A stretch of 64,000 nt of DNA from Bifidobacterium anseris. GTDB taxonomy: Bacteria > Actinomycetota > Actinomycetes > Actinomycetales > Bifidobacteriaceae. A model generated the notes under the pieces. The model searched no databases and was not told the origin of the DNA. It saw nothing but the letters and a program-made list of their open reading frames with translations. Of the stretch, positions 16,580 to 29,272 are shown in pieces. Numbering within the stretch: position 1 is the first letter of the stretch; each line of letters begins with the position of its first letter. The stretch is from assembly GCF_002860345.1 (NCBI RefSeq), contig NZ_NMYC01000005.1, positions 682,001 through 746,000 of the forward strand, written 5' to 3'. The position numbers were made by a program, and so were the translations under genes.

Positions 16580-17482
16580 ATGAGTGTAGCTTCCCCGATG
16601 CCGGCGCCCAACGCGCCTGATCCGCGACTGTTCGCCACCGATCCGCATATGGCCGTCTCGATGCGTGGCCTGTTCAAACGCTTCGACGACAAGGTGGCCG
16701 TTGACGGCTTGTCGCTCGACATCCCGGTCGGCTCGTTCTACGGCCTCGTCGGCCCCAACGGCGCCGGCAAGACGACGACGATCAACATGTTCACCGGCAT
16801 GCTCGTGCCGGACTCCGGCACGGCGACGATCCTCGGCCACGACGTGTGGGCGGACACGGCGCGCGCCAAGCGGCTCATCGGCCTGATGCCGCAGCCCGAC
16901 CAGATCTTCACGACGCTCACCGGCATGCAGCTGCTCGTCTACGCCGGCATGCTGCGCGGCATGGGCCGCGCCGAAGCGTCGCGCCGCGGCGCCGACCTGC
17001 TCGCCGCCTTCGATCTGATCGACTCGGCGAACGTCATGGTGCGCGACTATTCGGCCGGCATGACGAAGAAGATCTGTCTGGCGACGGCGATGATCCACAG
17101 TCCGCGTATCCTCGTGCTCGACGAGCCCTTCGAGGCCGTCGACCCGATTTCGAGCGCGAACATCAAGGACATCCTGCTCGAATACGTCGCGACCGGTGGC
17201 ACCGTCATCATCTCGTCGCATGTCATGGCGCTCGTCGAACGCATGTGCACGCACGTCGCCGTCATCAATCGCGGACGCGTCGTCGCCGCCGGCACCGTCG
17301 ACGCCGTCGCGGCCGGCGAGGACCTCGAGGAGCGCTTCCTGCAGCTCGTCGGCGGCCGCCACGGTGCCGCGCATATCGCATGGCTCGACGGCGGCGAGAA
17401 CGGCGAAAGCGGCGTCACCGATGCCGAGGCCGCCGCGACCGTCGCCGCTACAAACGTTGTCAACGAAGGTGGCGCGCGATGA
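16580..17482 (+). CDS. ABC transporter ATP-binding protein
   Basis: 300 residues from ATG 16580. Walker A is GPNGAGKTTT, the Q-loop lies in GLMPQPDQIFT, a weak signature motif is YSAGMTKKICL, Walker B is ILVLDEPFEAVDP and the H-loop is VIISSHVMA. The signature YSAGM differs from the canonical LSGGQ but is a known variant in ABC-2-type exporters. It overlaps the permease start by 4 bp (ATGA at 17479-17482), so the two form one exporter. The substrate is unknown. The ~40-residue C-terminal Ala/Glu-rich extension has no motif. Confidence 0.85.
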   Translation: MSVASPMPAPNAPDPRLFATDPHMAVSMRGLFKRFDDKVAVDGLSLDIPVGSFYGLVGPNGAGKTTTINMFTGMLVPDSGTATILGHDVWADTARAKRLIGLMPQPDQIFTTLTGMQLLVYAGMLRGMGRAEASRRGADLLAAFDLIDSANVMVRDYSAGMTKKICLATAMIHSPRILVLDEPFEAVDPISSANIKDILLEYVATGGTVIISSHVMALVERMCTHVAVINRGRVVAAGTVDAVAAGEDLEERFLQLVGGRHGAAHIAWLDGGENGESGVTDAEAAATVAATNVVNEGGAR

Positions 17483-19182
17483 GCGGCGCGACGACGGAAA
17501 CGACGTCCGCATCATCGATGTCGATGCAGCCGGCGCCCGCGCCGATGACGCAGCCGTCGGTCGGCACCTTCGTGCGGCTGCGCTGGACGATCACCTTCGC
17601 GACGTTGAAACGCTCCGCATGGCAGCTCGTCGCCTTCGTCGTCACATTGATCGTCGCCGCTAGCTGCATCGTCGGCGCGCTCATCGGCGGCATCGCGCTC
17701 GGCGCGCAGTCCGACCCGCTCGTCGGCGTCGTGCTGCGCATCGCGATGCCGATCGCCGGCGCCTTCGCGATCCTGCTCGCCGTCATCATCCAGCTGATGA
17801 TCGTCGGCGAGAACTCGACGATGACGCCGGACAACTTCGCGATCTACGGCATCACGGACCGCAGATTGACGACAGGCCTCGTCGTCGCCGGCGTTGCCGG
17901 ACCGACCGGCATCACCTTCCTGCTGTGTCTGCTCGCGTTCACGCCCGCGTATGCCCATTTCGGCGCCGCGTCCGTCCTGACCGCCGTCGTCGCCGCCTTC
18001 GCCGTCATCGTCACGGCGATGCTGTGCTCGAAGGCGCTGCTCTCGCTCTTCGGCGTCCTCGTGCGTTCGCAGGCCGGCAAGAACATCTTCTACATCGTCC
18101 TGATGGTCATCGTCATCCTGCTTGCCGAAGCGCCGAGCATGACGATGGCCTCCCTCGACACGGCGGGCGCGGCGATCGACGTGCGTCATTTGGTGCGCGC
18201 GTCCACGGTGATCGGCTGGACGCCGCTCGGCGCGCCGTTCATGCTGCCCTTCGACGCCGCCGACGGCGCATGGGGCGTCTTCGCCGCCCACCTGCTCATC
18301 GTCGTCGCCACCTGCGCCGTGTGCTGGTGGCTGACGATGTGGTGCCTGCGCTACGCGCGCACGCACAACGCCGCCGTCTCCGGAGGCAAGGCGGAGAAGG
18401 GCCTCGGCATGTTCACACGGATGCCCGATTCGCCGTCCGGCGCCGTGACCGCGCGCCTGCTGTGCATGCTGCGGCGCGACCCGCGCCAGTCGGTCATGTT
18501 CATCATGCCGCTGCTCATCGTCTTCATCTTCGCGTTCATGGGACGTCAGATCGGCGACTGGTACGTGTGGACCGGCATGGTCGTCAGCTGCATGATGTTC
18601 GCGATCGCCGAGGCGAACGGCCTGGGCTACGACGGCCGCGGCTTCGCGATGGAGGTCATCTGCGGCGTGCGCGCGATTGATGACCGGCGCGGCCGTGCAC
18701 GCGCGTATGTGCTCGTCGCGACGGTGAGCATCGTCGTGCTCTTCATCATCTCGATGGTCTGCTCCGGCTTCTGGCGCACGCCCGTTGGCTGGCTGCAGGG
18801 ACTGACGATCGGCGTGTGCGGATGGTCGTGGACGCTCGCGACGATCGGCGTGGCCGAGGCGATGAACCCGGTCTTCATGTATCCGACGCCGTCGCTCGAG
18901 AAGCCGTTCAGCACGCCGCAGGGCCGCGGCGCGGCGCAGATGTTCATCCCGCTGCTGCAGATGCTGCTCTTCGTGGCCGTCATGATCCCGACGATCGCCG
19001 TCATCGCCGGCATCGGCTTCGGCGGCGTGTTCGACCAGTGGTATCCGGTCCTCATCCCCATCGCGCTCGCCAACGGCGTAGGGGTCCTGTGGCTTGGTAC
19101 ATGGCTGGGCGCTAAGCTGTTGGAGCGCCGCAAGCTCAAGGTCCTTGACACCTTGGACGGTTTCGCGGCGCTCCAGCAGTGA
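17479..19182 (+). CDS. ABC transporter permease (large single-chain)
   Basis: 567 residues starting in the ATGA overlap with the ATPase gene. About 12 hydrophobic segments in two halves separated by a charged loop near residues 290-330 suggest one chain forms both membrane halves. Conserved extracytoplasmic enzymatic motifs are absent. It probably exports a lipid, peptide or drug with the preceding ATPase. The neighbouring glycosyltransferases make an envelope-related substrate plausible, but that is inference. Confidence 0.75.
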   Translation: MSGATTETTSASSMSMQPAPAPMTQPSVGTFVRLRWTITFATLKRSAWQLVAFVVTLIVAASCIVGALIGGIALGAQSDPLVGVVLRIAMPIAGAFAILLAVIIQLMIVGENSTMTPDNFAIYGITDRRLTTGLVVAGVAGPTGITFLLCLLAFTPAYAHFGAASVLTAVVAAFAVIVTAMLCSKALLSLFGVLVRSQAGKNIFYIVLMVIVILLAEAPSMTMASLDTAGAAIDVRHLVRASTVIGWTPLGAPFMLPFDAADGAWGVFAAHLLIVVATCAVCWWLTMWCLRYARTHNAAVSGGKAEKGLGMFTRMPDSPSGAVTARLLCMLRRDPRQSVMFIMPLLIVFIFAFMGRQIGDWYVWTGMVVSCMMFAIAEANGLGYDGRGFAMEVICGVRAIDDRRGRARAYVLVATVSIVVLFIISMVCSGFWRTPVGWLQGLTIGVCGWSWTLATIGVAEAMNPVFMYPTPSLEKPFSTPQGRGAAQMFIPLLQMLLFVAVMIPTIAVIAGIGFGGVFDQWYPVLIPIALANGVGVLWLGTWLGAKLLERRKLKVLDTLDGFAALQQ

Positions 19183-19227
19183 TCTTCGCGGCCCCGACAG
19201 GCCGCGGCCGGCGAGGGGAGGCACGCG

Positions 19228-20763
19228 GTGCGCGACGGGACGATGAATCCGCACACGGACGGCGACGCGACGCAGGACGACGGCACGCCGACGGTTGAAC
19301 AGAGCGCCGATCAAACAGCCGAACAGGCGCGCCGATGGCGTCATCTGCGCGCGCGCCGCGTCGTCCTCGTCGTCGTCGCCGCGCTCGCCTCGGTCGCGCT
19401 CGCCGTCGGTTACGTGTTCGCCGACGGGCTCGGCGTCATTCCCGGCGCACTGACGTTCTCGTCGGTCGTCGACTGTCCGCCGGCGGCGCTGCGTTCGGCG
19501 CGCGTCGGGGCGACGCTCGTCGCCGACGCCGACCTGACGCGCACCATCGACAAGAACAAGGCGGCCGCGGCAATCGACACGCTCATCCACACGAAAGGCG
19601 TCGGCAACGAAGTCTCAGTGCTCGTATTGCAGCCGGACGGCACGACGGCGGCCGCGAGCGCGCAGGACACGGCGCGCGAGCCGGCGTCGACGATGAAGAC
19701 GCTGACGGCGCTCGCGGCGGCATCGACGCTCGACATGGGCTCGACGTTCACGACTTCCACCCATCTCGTGCACGAACAGGACGGCGCGGACACGCTGATC
19801 CTGCAGGGCAGCGGCGACATGCTGCTCGGTGCCGGCGCAAGCGACCCGCGTCACGTCAACGGCCGCGCGGGACTCGGCACACTCGCCGAGCGCACGGCGT
19901 CCGCGCTGGGCAAACGCGGCGTCACGAAGGTGCGCCTCGCGTGGGACGACACGATGTTCGGCGATGAACGCTCACCCAAACGCATCGCCGAGAACAACGG
20001 CGACCATCTGTACTACACGCCCGTCTCGTCGATGGCCGTCGACGGCGGCCGCCAGCGCGCCGACGCGGGCGCCGACCTCGATCGATTCTCCGACTATCCG
20101 CCGCTGTCGCAGACGACGGCGGCCGACGCGGCCGCCATCTTCGCCACGCGCCTTACCGAACACGGCATCGACGTGACGAACGCGGACGCGCTGCAGCAGA
20201 TGCGCACGCCCGAGGGACGCACACCGCTCGCGTCGGTCGAATCGGCGACGCTGAGCGCCGTTATGCGCTTCATGCTCCAGCATTCCGACAACACGCTCGC
20301 CGAACAGTTCGGTCGGCTGCTCGCGCTGCATATGAAGACCGGCAACTCGCCCGAAGCGGCAGTCAAGGCCGTGCGCACGCGGCTCGAGGCGCTCGGCGTG
20401 CCGCTCGACGGCCTCGTCATGGCCGACTGTTCGGGACTGTCTCCGGGTTCACGGCTGACGGTGACGACGCTCGCCGACGTGCAGCTGCGCAACATCGAGG
20501 TCGGCGTCGCGCCGGCGGCCGCCGAAGGACTGTCCGTGCCCGGCCTCGTCGGCACCGCCGCGAGCCGCCTCGCCGACGACGCCGCGGCAGGCCTGATGCG
20601 CGTCAAGACCGGCAGTCTCGGCACCGTCACGTCGATGACCGGCAACGTCTCGCGCAAGGACGGCGGCGTCGCCGTGTTCTCGGTCATCGTCAACAATCCG
20701 TCCGACATGGCCGTCGCGCGCGACGCGATCGACGAGTTCGTCGCCACGCTCACGGAGTTGTGA
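19228..20763 (+). CDS. dacB: D-alanyl-D-alanine carboxypeptidase/endopeptidase, PBP4 type (S13)
   Basis: 511 residues. GTG 19228 is chosen because GAGGGGAGG ends 6 nt upstream; ATG 19243 is the next candidate. A membrane anchor lies near residues 45-65. The serine penicilloyl-transferase motifs are complete: SxxK as STMK in EPASTMKTL, SxN as SDN in LQHSDNTLAEQ, and KTG in RVKTGSLG. It trims or cleaves peptidoglycan stem peptides outside the membrane. The stop overlaps the tilS start (TGATG), so the genes are likely co-transcribed, a common actinobacterial order. Confidence 0.9.
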   Translation: MRDGTMNPHTDGDATQDDGTPTVEQSADQTAEQARRWRHLRARRVVLVVVAALASVALAVGYVFADGLGVIPGALTFSSVVDCPPAALRSARVGATLVADADLTRTIDKNKAAAAIDTLIHTKGVGNEVSVLVLQPDGTTAAASAQDTAREPASTMKTLTALAAASTLDMGSTFTTSTHLVHEQDGADTLILQGSGDMLLGAGASDPRHVNGRAGLGTLAERTASALGKRGVTKVRLAWDDTMFGDERSPKRIAENNGDHLYYTPVSSMAVDGGRQRADAGADLDRFSDYPPLSQTTAADAAAIFATRLTEHGIDVTNADALQQMRTPEGRTPLASVESATLSAVMRFMLQHSDNTLAEQFGRLLALHMKTGNSPEAAVKAVRTRLEALGVPLDGLVMADCSGLSPGSRLTVTTLADVQLRNIEVGVAPAAAEGLSVPGLVGTAASRLADDAAAGLMRVKTGSLGTVTSMTGNVSRKDGGVAVFSVIVNNPSDMAVARDAIDEFVATLTEL

Positions 20764-21881
20764 TGGTGTATTCGGCCGCGATGAAACAGGCGATCGGCGC
20801 CGTACGCGCCGTGCTCGCCGCACAGGGCGTCACGATGCAGGATGCGCGCTTCGCCCGCCACGGCGAACACAAACCGGACGCCGACGCGCCGCTCATCCTC
20901 GTCGCCTGCTCGGGCGGCCGCGATTCGCTCGCGCTCGCCGCCGTGGCTGCGACGGTGTGCGCCGCGTGGGGCGTGCGCGCCGGCGCCGTCATCGTCGACC
21001 ACCATATGCAGACCGGTTCCGCCGACGTCGCCGCGCTCGCCGCCGAACAATGCACGGCGCTCGGGCTCGACCCGGTCGTCGTGCGCGACGTGCACGTTTC
21101 CGACGAACACGGCGACGGCGCCGAGGCGGCCGCACGTGACGCGCGCTACGCGGCGCTCGTCGACGAGGCGCGCACGCTCGGCGCCGTCGTCGTCCTGCTC
21201 GCGCACACGAAGGACGATCAGGCCGAGACGGTGCTCATCGACCTCATCCGTTCGGCAGGCCTCGACGCCATCGCCGGCATGCCGGCCACACAGTCCATTG
21301 ACGGCGTATGCTTCGCGCGGCCGCTGCTCGGCGTCGCGCGCGCCGACACGACGCGCATCTGCGAGGACCTCGCGCTCAAGTGGTGGGACGATCCGACGAA
21401 CGGCGACGGCGTGCCCGCCGACGAGCCGCTGCCTCAATGCTTCCCGCTGCGTTCACGCGTGCGGCACACGCTGCTGCCGCGCCTGAGCGCCTTCGCCGGC
21501 CGCGATATGACGACGATGCTCGCCGACGGCGCCACGCTCGCACGACGCGATGTCGAACTGCTCGAACGATTGACCGACGACGTCTTCGCGCGCACCGTAC
21601 GGATCGAGGACGATGAGGAGGGCGGCAGGCGCGCGTTCATCGACGCCCGCGCGCTCGCCGGGCAGGACGCGGCGCTGCGCTTCCGCGTCGTCGCGCGCGC
21701 GCTCGCGATCTGCGCGCCGGGCAGCGGCAGACGCCATGTCGACGCCGTCGAGGCCCTCGTCTCGCATTGGCACGGGCAACAGGCCGTGCGACTTCCCAGA
21801 AAACGCACAGCTAATCGTCAGAAACACGTCATTGAGGTGTGCCAAGATGTAACGCATGCAAATCGTCGACATAGAGCATGA
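20763..21881 (+). CDS. tilS: tRNA(Ile)-lysidine synthase
   Basis: 372 residues. The PP-loop ATP-pyrophosphatase motif SGGRDSLALA (variant of SGGxDS) is near residues 48-57. VDHHMQTGS and LLAHTKDDQAETVLIDLIR complete the TilS pattern. The enzyme converts the CAU-anticodon cytidine of tRNA-Ile2 to lysidine so that AUA is read. ATG 20763 overlaps the dacB stop; GTG 20760 is possible. The 3' end overlaps the hpt start by 26 bp, an unusually long overlap but consistent with both frames. Confidence 0.9.
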   Translation: MVYSAAMKQAIGAVRAVLAAQGVTMQDARFARHGEHKPDADAPLILVACSGGRDSLALAAVAATVCAAWGVRAGAVIVDHHMQTGSADVAALAAEQCTALGLDPVVVRDVHVSDEHGDGAEAAARDARYAALVDEARTLGAVVVLLAHTKDDQAETVLIDLIRSAGLDAIAGMPATQSIDGVCFARPLLGVARADTTRICEDLALKWWDDPTNGDGVPADEPLPQCFPLRSRVRHTLLPRLSAFAGRDMTTMLADGATLARRDVELLERLTDDVFARTVRIEDDEEGGRRAFIDARALAGQDAALRFRVVARALAICAPGSGRRHVDAVEALVSHWHGQQAVRLPRKRTANRQKHVIEVCQDVTHANRRHRA

Positions 21882-22415
21882 AATCGATCATGAGCTGCTG
21901 AGCCATGCGCAGATCATGGGGAAGATCAATGAAGTGGCCGCACAGGCGAGCGAGGACTACCGCGGGCGCACGCCGCTGCTCGTGTGCGTGCTCAAAGGCG
22001 CGGCGACGACGATGGTCGCGTTCTCGCAGGCGATGTCGATCCCGCTCGAGACGGACTACATGAGCCTGTCGAGCTACGGATCGGGCACTGTGAGCAGCGG
22101 CGTCGTCACCGTGCGTCAGGACCTGTCGACCGACGTGCGCGGACGCGACGTGCTCATCGTCGAGGATATCATCGATTCGGGGGTCACGCTCAAATGGCTC
22201 GTCGCCGAACTCGAACGCAGGGGAGCCGCCTCGGTCGAGATTTTCGCGCTGCTGGAGAAACCGGCACGCCATCAGGTGCAGTTGGATGTGAAATACAAGG
22301 GATTCGTGATCCCGGACGAGTTCGTCGTCGGCTTCGGACTCGACTATGACGAGCGCTACAGGAACCTCGATTCGATCGCGGTGTTGAAGCCGGAAGTATA
22401 CGAAGGAGAGCAGGC

Positions 22416-22419
<4 letters not shown>
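21856..22419 (+). CDS. hpt: Hypoxanthine phosphoribosyltransferase
   Basis: 187 residues. The PRPP-binding loop VLIVEDIIDSGVT and the N-terminal VCVLKGAATT are typical of bacterial HPRT. It salvages hypoxanthine and guanine to IMP and GMP in the cytoplasm. It lies inside the conserved tilS-hpt-ftsH order; the stop overlaps the ftsH start by 4 bp (ATGA at 22416-22419). Confidence 0.93.
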
Positions 22420-24503
<2,084 letters not shown>

Positions 24504-24612
24504 CGGGATCCGACGAGTCGGTCATTCAACAGGCCCGGCGCCGCAAAGCCCGGGCCTGTCCTATTGGACGGCCGGACATGTCGTAAAACCGGCAAGCAGG
24601 AAGGACACGGAC

Positions 24613-25527
24613 ATGGCAACGCACATGCTTGTCTGCAGGGGAGTGACGGTGGGCGCCGTCGACGTCGTCGACGACCCCTTCGCCGGCGCGGCGCGGCTCG
24701 ACATCGACGTCGAACTCGACGGCGGTCTCGTCTCACGCGCGTCGGCGACGACGCTCATCGAGATTGCTCGGAGCACGGCGGCGGCGCATGCGGGCGAGAC
24801 CGGCGCAATGATCGCCGACGCCGTCGCCGAGGCGTCGCGCCGCGAGACGGGCGCCGCGATGGCGACGGTGACGCTGACGTTGTCGCCGACGACGTCGGTG
24901 GAATCGGTGGAATCGGTGGAATCGGTGACACAGATGGCACAGCCGATGCCGGAGCCGGCGTGTCTGGGTGTGCACTGGGTCGCGACGTCCGGCGAGACGA
25001 CAACCGCTGTGCCGACGTCCGCTGAGCCGGCAGAGGATACGGGGGACATGCACGCCGACATGACGTCGCACCGCGCAGTCGTCTCGATGGAAAGCGCGTC
25101 GCCGCAGGCGGCTGAGCTGTTCCGCGACGTCATCGTCACGCTCGACGGTGCGCCGGGCACGCACATCGTGGGCATCTCGCCGCTTTACCACGCGATGACG
25201 GCCGACGGCGGCGAGACACGCACCGCCGTCGCCGCGCTCGACACGACAATGGGCGCGGCAGCGCTCACGGCGTTCCTCAACGCCGCCGCGCGCGCACACG
25301 ACGGCAACGTCGAACTGCATATCGTCGATATTGATGACGCCGACGGCCGCGCACGCATCGACGACGGGGGAGCGGGCAACCGCGCCGCGATCCTCGCGCC
25401 GTGGATGGACATGGATCCGAACGCGACCTTCCGTGGCGATCCGCTCGCGTATCTGCTTGCAAACGCGCCCGACACGCCGTTCGCGGGGCTCGAATCGGAC
25501 CGTTGGATCATCGGAGGCGCGCAATGA
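24613..25527 (+). CDS. Degenerate FolB/FolK-like fusion protein
   Basis: 304 residues, start ATG 24613 behind AGGAAGGA. The position, between ftsH and a DUF3180 gene, is where Actinobacteria keep folB-folK. The first ~100 residues align loosely with dihydroneopterin aldolase (DIDVELDGG...IADAVAEAS). The C-terminal ~160 align with the pyrophosphokinase FolK (AVVSMESA at the start, HIVGISPLYHAM, ELHIVDIDDADG, AAILAPWMDMDPNATF). The FolK Arg/Trp substrate motif and the usual FolB N-terminal catalytic block are not visible. The linker contains VESVESVESV from a 9-bp tandem repeat. Probably inactive for folate synthesis or repurposed. The family link is inference from order and scattered similarity. 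Confidence 0.6.
   Translation: MATHMLVCRGVTVGAVDVVDDPFAGAARLDIDVELDGGLVSRASATTLIEIARSTAAAHAGETGAMIADAVAEASRRETGAAMATVTLTLSPTTSVESVESVESVTQMAQPMPEPACLGVHWVATSGETTTAVPTSAEPAEDTGDMHADMTSHRAVVSMESASPQAAELFRDVIVTLDGAPGTHIVGISPLYHAMTADGGETRTAVAALDTTMGAAALTAFLNAAARAHDGNVELHIVDIDDADGRARIDDGGAGNRAAILAPWMDMDPNATFRGDPLAYLLANAPDTPFAGLESDRWIIGGAQ
24895..24928 (+). repeat. 9-bp in-frame tandem repeat
   Basis: TCGGTGGAA is repeated about 3.7 times in the linker of the FolB/FolK-like gene, encoding VESVESVESV. Copy number could vary without breaking the frame. Confidence 0.8.
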
Positions 25528-26108
25528 GGGCGCATCGCATACGTTGGTGGGTGTATCTGCTCGCGGTCGTGCTCGGCGTCGGCGGCGGCGCCGCGACGGC
25601 CATGCTCGAGGAACGCCACCACGTCTCGCTGCTCGGGTTGCCGTGGTTCGTCTCGGCGGTGCTCGCCGTCTTCGGCATCGGCGTGCTCGTCGCCGCATGG
25701 CAGGTGCATCGATACACGACGACCGAGCCGCGCAAACGTGTGCAGCTCAAGACGATCACGCCCGAGCGCGCCGTCGATACGCTGATCCTGTCGAAGGCGC
25801 TCGCACTCGCCGGCGCTGTGCTGCTCGGCTGGTACGGCGGCGAGCTGCTGATGGTCCTCGGGCATCTGCAGGCGCCGTACTATCGGCGCATCGCAATCGA
25901 ATGCGTCGTCGCATGCGCGGCGAGCCTGATCGATATGGTCTGCGGCATCATCGGCGAAGGCTTCTGCCAGCTGCCGCCGTCGGAGGGTCCCGAACATCCG
26001 AAGATCGAACGCAAACGGTTGCGCAACGGGCGTCGCGACCGCGGCGTCGCATGGAAGGCCGACGGTCAGGACGGAGACAATGACGAAGCTGCCGTACCCG
26101 GCAGGTGA
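25524..26108 (+). CDS. DUF3180 membrane protein
   Basis: 194 residues, overlapping the preceding gene by 4 bp (ATGA). Four membrane segments are visible (two before residue 55, two between 90 and 145), with ATPERAVDTLILSKA-type linker residues and TEPRKRVQLK between them. DUF3180 genes normally follow folK in Actinobacteria; the function is unknown. Converges with the thioesterase gene 45 bp away. Confidence 0.75.
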   Translation: MRAHRIRWWVYLLAVVLGVGGGAATAMLEERHHVSLLGLPWFVSAVLAVFGIGVLVAAWQVHRYTTTEPRKRVQLKTITPERAVDTLILSKALALAGAVLLGWYGGELLMVLGHLQAPYYRRIAIECVVACAASLIDMVCGIIGEGFCQLPPSEGPEHPKIERKRLRNGRRDRGVAWKADGQDGDNDEAAVPGR

Positions 26109-26153
26109 CGGCGGCTTCGGCAGACGGTGGTCGCGCGGATGGACGTGTGATCA

Positions 26154-27053
26154 TCACTCCTGCGGCACGCGCACCATCGCCTCCTGCACGATCGCGGCGA
26201 CGAGCGTGCCGTCGCGGCGGTAGACCTTCGCCATCGACAGGCCGCGGCCATGGCCGGCGGTGGGCGTGTCCTGCACATACAGATGCCAGTCGGTGACGTC
26301 GATGTCGCGGTACCACCACATCGAATGATCGATTGACGCGAAGGAGATGCCCGGCGTCATCACCGTCAGGCCTGCGCGACGCAGAATAGGCTCGAGCATG
26401 ACCTGATCGCAGCCGAGTGCGAGGATTGCGCGGTGCATCGTCTGGGACACGTCGCATTCGCCGTCGGCGCGCATCCACACAAGCTGACGGCCGCAGTCAG
26501 CATCCGCGCTCGCCTTGTCCGGGCCGAGCAGGATCGGCTGGGACACGTAGCGGATGTCGAAGGGGGAGGTCTGTGCGTAGTACTTCGCGAAATCCGACTG
26601 ATCGGCGTATGGAGCCATCAGCTCCTTCGAACTTTTGAGCGTCTCCGGCGCGGGGACGTCGGCCGGCGCGGGGTCGGCGTACTCGAAGCCGGACTGCCCG
26701 CTCTTCTGGAAGCTCGCGATTGCCGTGAGGATCGCGCCCTGCGACTGCGTGACGTTGACGCGGCGCGCCGAGAACGAATGGCCGTCGCGCAGATTCTCGA
26801 CGTCGAAGAGCAGATCCTCGTGGATGTCGCCGGGGGCGATGAAATAGCCATGGATCGAATGCGGCTCGCGCCCTTCCGGCACCGTCTTCGAAGCGGCGAT
26901 GAGCGACTGGGCGATGACCTGGCCGCCGTAGACGCGGCCGGTTGGGAAGTACATGCTTTCGCCGCTGATGTAGGTGTGATCGCGGTAGACGGAAGGTTCG
27001 CCGAGGCTCAGCACATCAATCAGATGCTTCAGGGGAGTGGTGTCCGACGTCAT
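26154..27053 (-). CDS. tesB: Acyl-CoA thioesterase II (TesB family)
   Basis: 299 residues, start ATG 27053 with AAAGGA upstream on the minus strand. Two hotdog-fold repeats: GGQVIAQSLIAAS and SIHGYFIAPGD in the first; SIDHSMWWYRDIDVTDW and GRGLSMAKVYRRDGTLVA in the second, all TesB-typical. The Asp of the FASIDHS block is the catalytic residue by analogy. It hydrolyses fatty acyl-CoA in the cytoplasm. Single gene, convergent with the DUF3180 gene. Confidence 0.88.
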   Translation of the reverse strand: MTSDTTPLKHLIDVLSLGEPSVYRDHTYISGESMYFPTGRVYGGQVIAQSLIAASKTVPEGREPHSIHGYFIAPGDIHEDLLFDVENLRDGHSFSARRVNVTQSQGAILTAIASFQKSGQSGFEYADPAPADVPAPETLKSSKELMAPYADQSDFAKYYAQTSPFDIRYVSQPILLGPDKASADADCGRQLVWMRADGECDVSQTMHRAILALGCDQVMLEPILRRAGLTVMTPGISFASIDHSMWWYRDIDVTDWHLYVQDTPTAGHGRGLSMAKVYRRDGTLVAAIVQEAMVRVPQE

Positions 27054-27193
27054 GAGGCGTCCTTTCTGTTCGGGGGCGGCGTTCCCCACGCCGTCGGGTG
27101 GTGCCCGGTAGGGGGCGGGTGCGTTGACTGTCTGCAATCTATCAGCGGCGTGTTAAGAAACGGACACGCCCTGATGATTGCAGCCGACGGCAT

Positions 27194-27405
27194 AGCCGGG
27201 GGAGCTGATGTTCACGCGAACGTCATGGGTGCGTTCCGCACTTCCCGCGTTCGCTGCCGGGGCTCGTCGCGAACGTTACAGGTGCGCTTTGCACCATCTA
27301 CGGTCGCTGACAGGGCTCGTTGCGAACGTCATGGGTGCGCTTTGCGCCGCTCATGATTGCATAGGGGCCCGGCTGCGAACGTGGACGCCGCGTTGTGCGG
27401 CGGCG
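27194..27405 (+). repeat. 53-bp tandem repeat, four degenerate units
   Basis: Units begin at 27194, 27247, 27300 and 27353; GAACGT sits at the same phase in each (27218, 27271, 27324, 27377). Units 2 and 3 are the closest and contain CGTTCGC or CGGTCGC with GCGAACG (an inverted pair) and GGTGCGCTTTGCACC or GGTGCGCTTTGCGCC, a second small hairpin. Unit 4 merges into the ettA terminator. A related pair lies at 9153-9258 around the insertion element. Confidence 0.8.
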
Positions 27406-27423
27406 GTGTTCACAACCGGGCCC
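27365..27423 (-). terminator. Terminator of ettA
   Basis: GGGCCCGG (27365-27372) pairs with CCGGGCCC (27416-27423), enclosing a second imperfect stem built on GAACGTGGACGCCGC. It begins 20 bp beyond the ettA stop. Confidence 0.7.
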
Positions 27424-27443
27424 TTCGGCGCCAATCGGCTGGC

Positions 27444-29120
<1,677 letters not shown>

Positions 29121-29272
29121 GGTTGAATCCGTTCCGTTGTCCGTCTTGCTTCGTGGAATCGAAGCGGTCACAAAATGCACGACCATTATTCCAAAAGCGG
29201 TCTACTAGTTGGCAACAACCGTCCAATCGGCGCTATTCCCACACGCGGGAGCAGTCCCCGCGTGTCGGGAGT

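Noticed and set aside
15182-17515. A 777-codon open frame on the minus strand
   Set aside because: Antisense to a glycosyltransferase and an ABC ATPase with clear motifs; such frames are common in GC-rich DNA and this one has Arg/Asp/Val-rich, motif-free sequence.
17512-19590. A 692-codon minus-strand frame
   Set aside because: Shadow of the ABC permease gene; extreme Arg/Asp/His composition and no family features.
21856-21881. Frameshift at the tilS-hpt junction
   Set aside because: Both frames are intact with full-length motifs; a 26-bp overlap is unusual but does not need an error.
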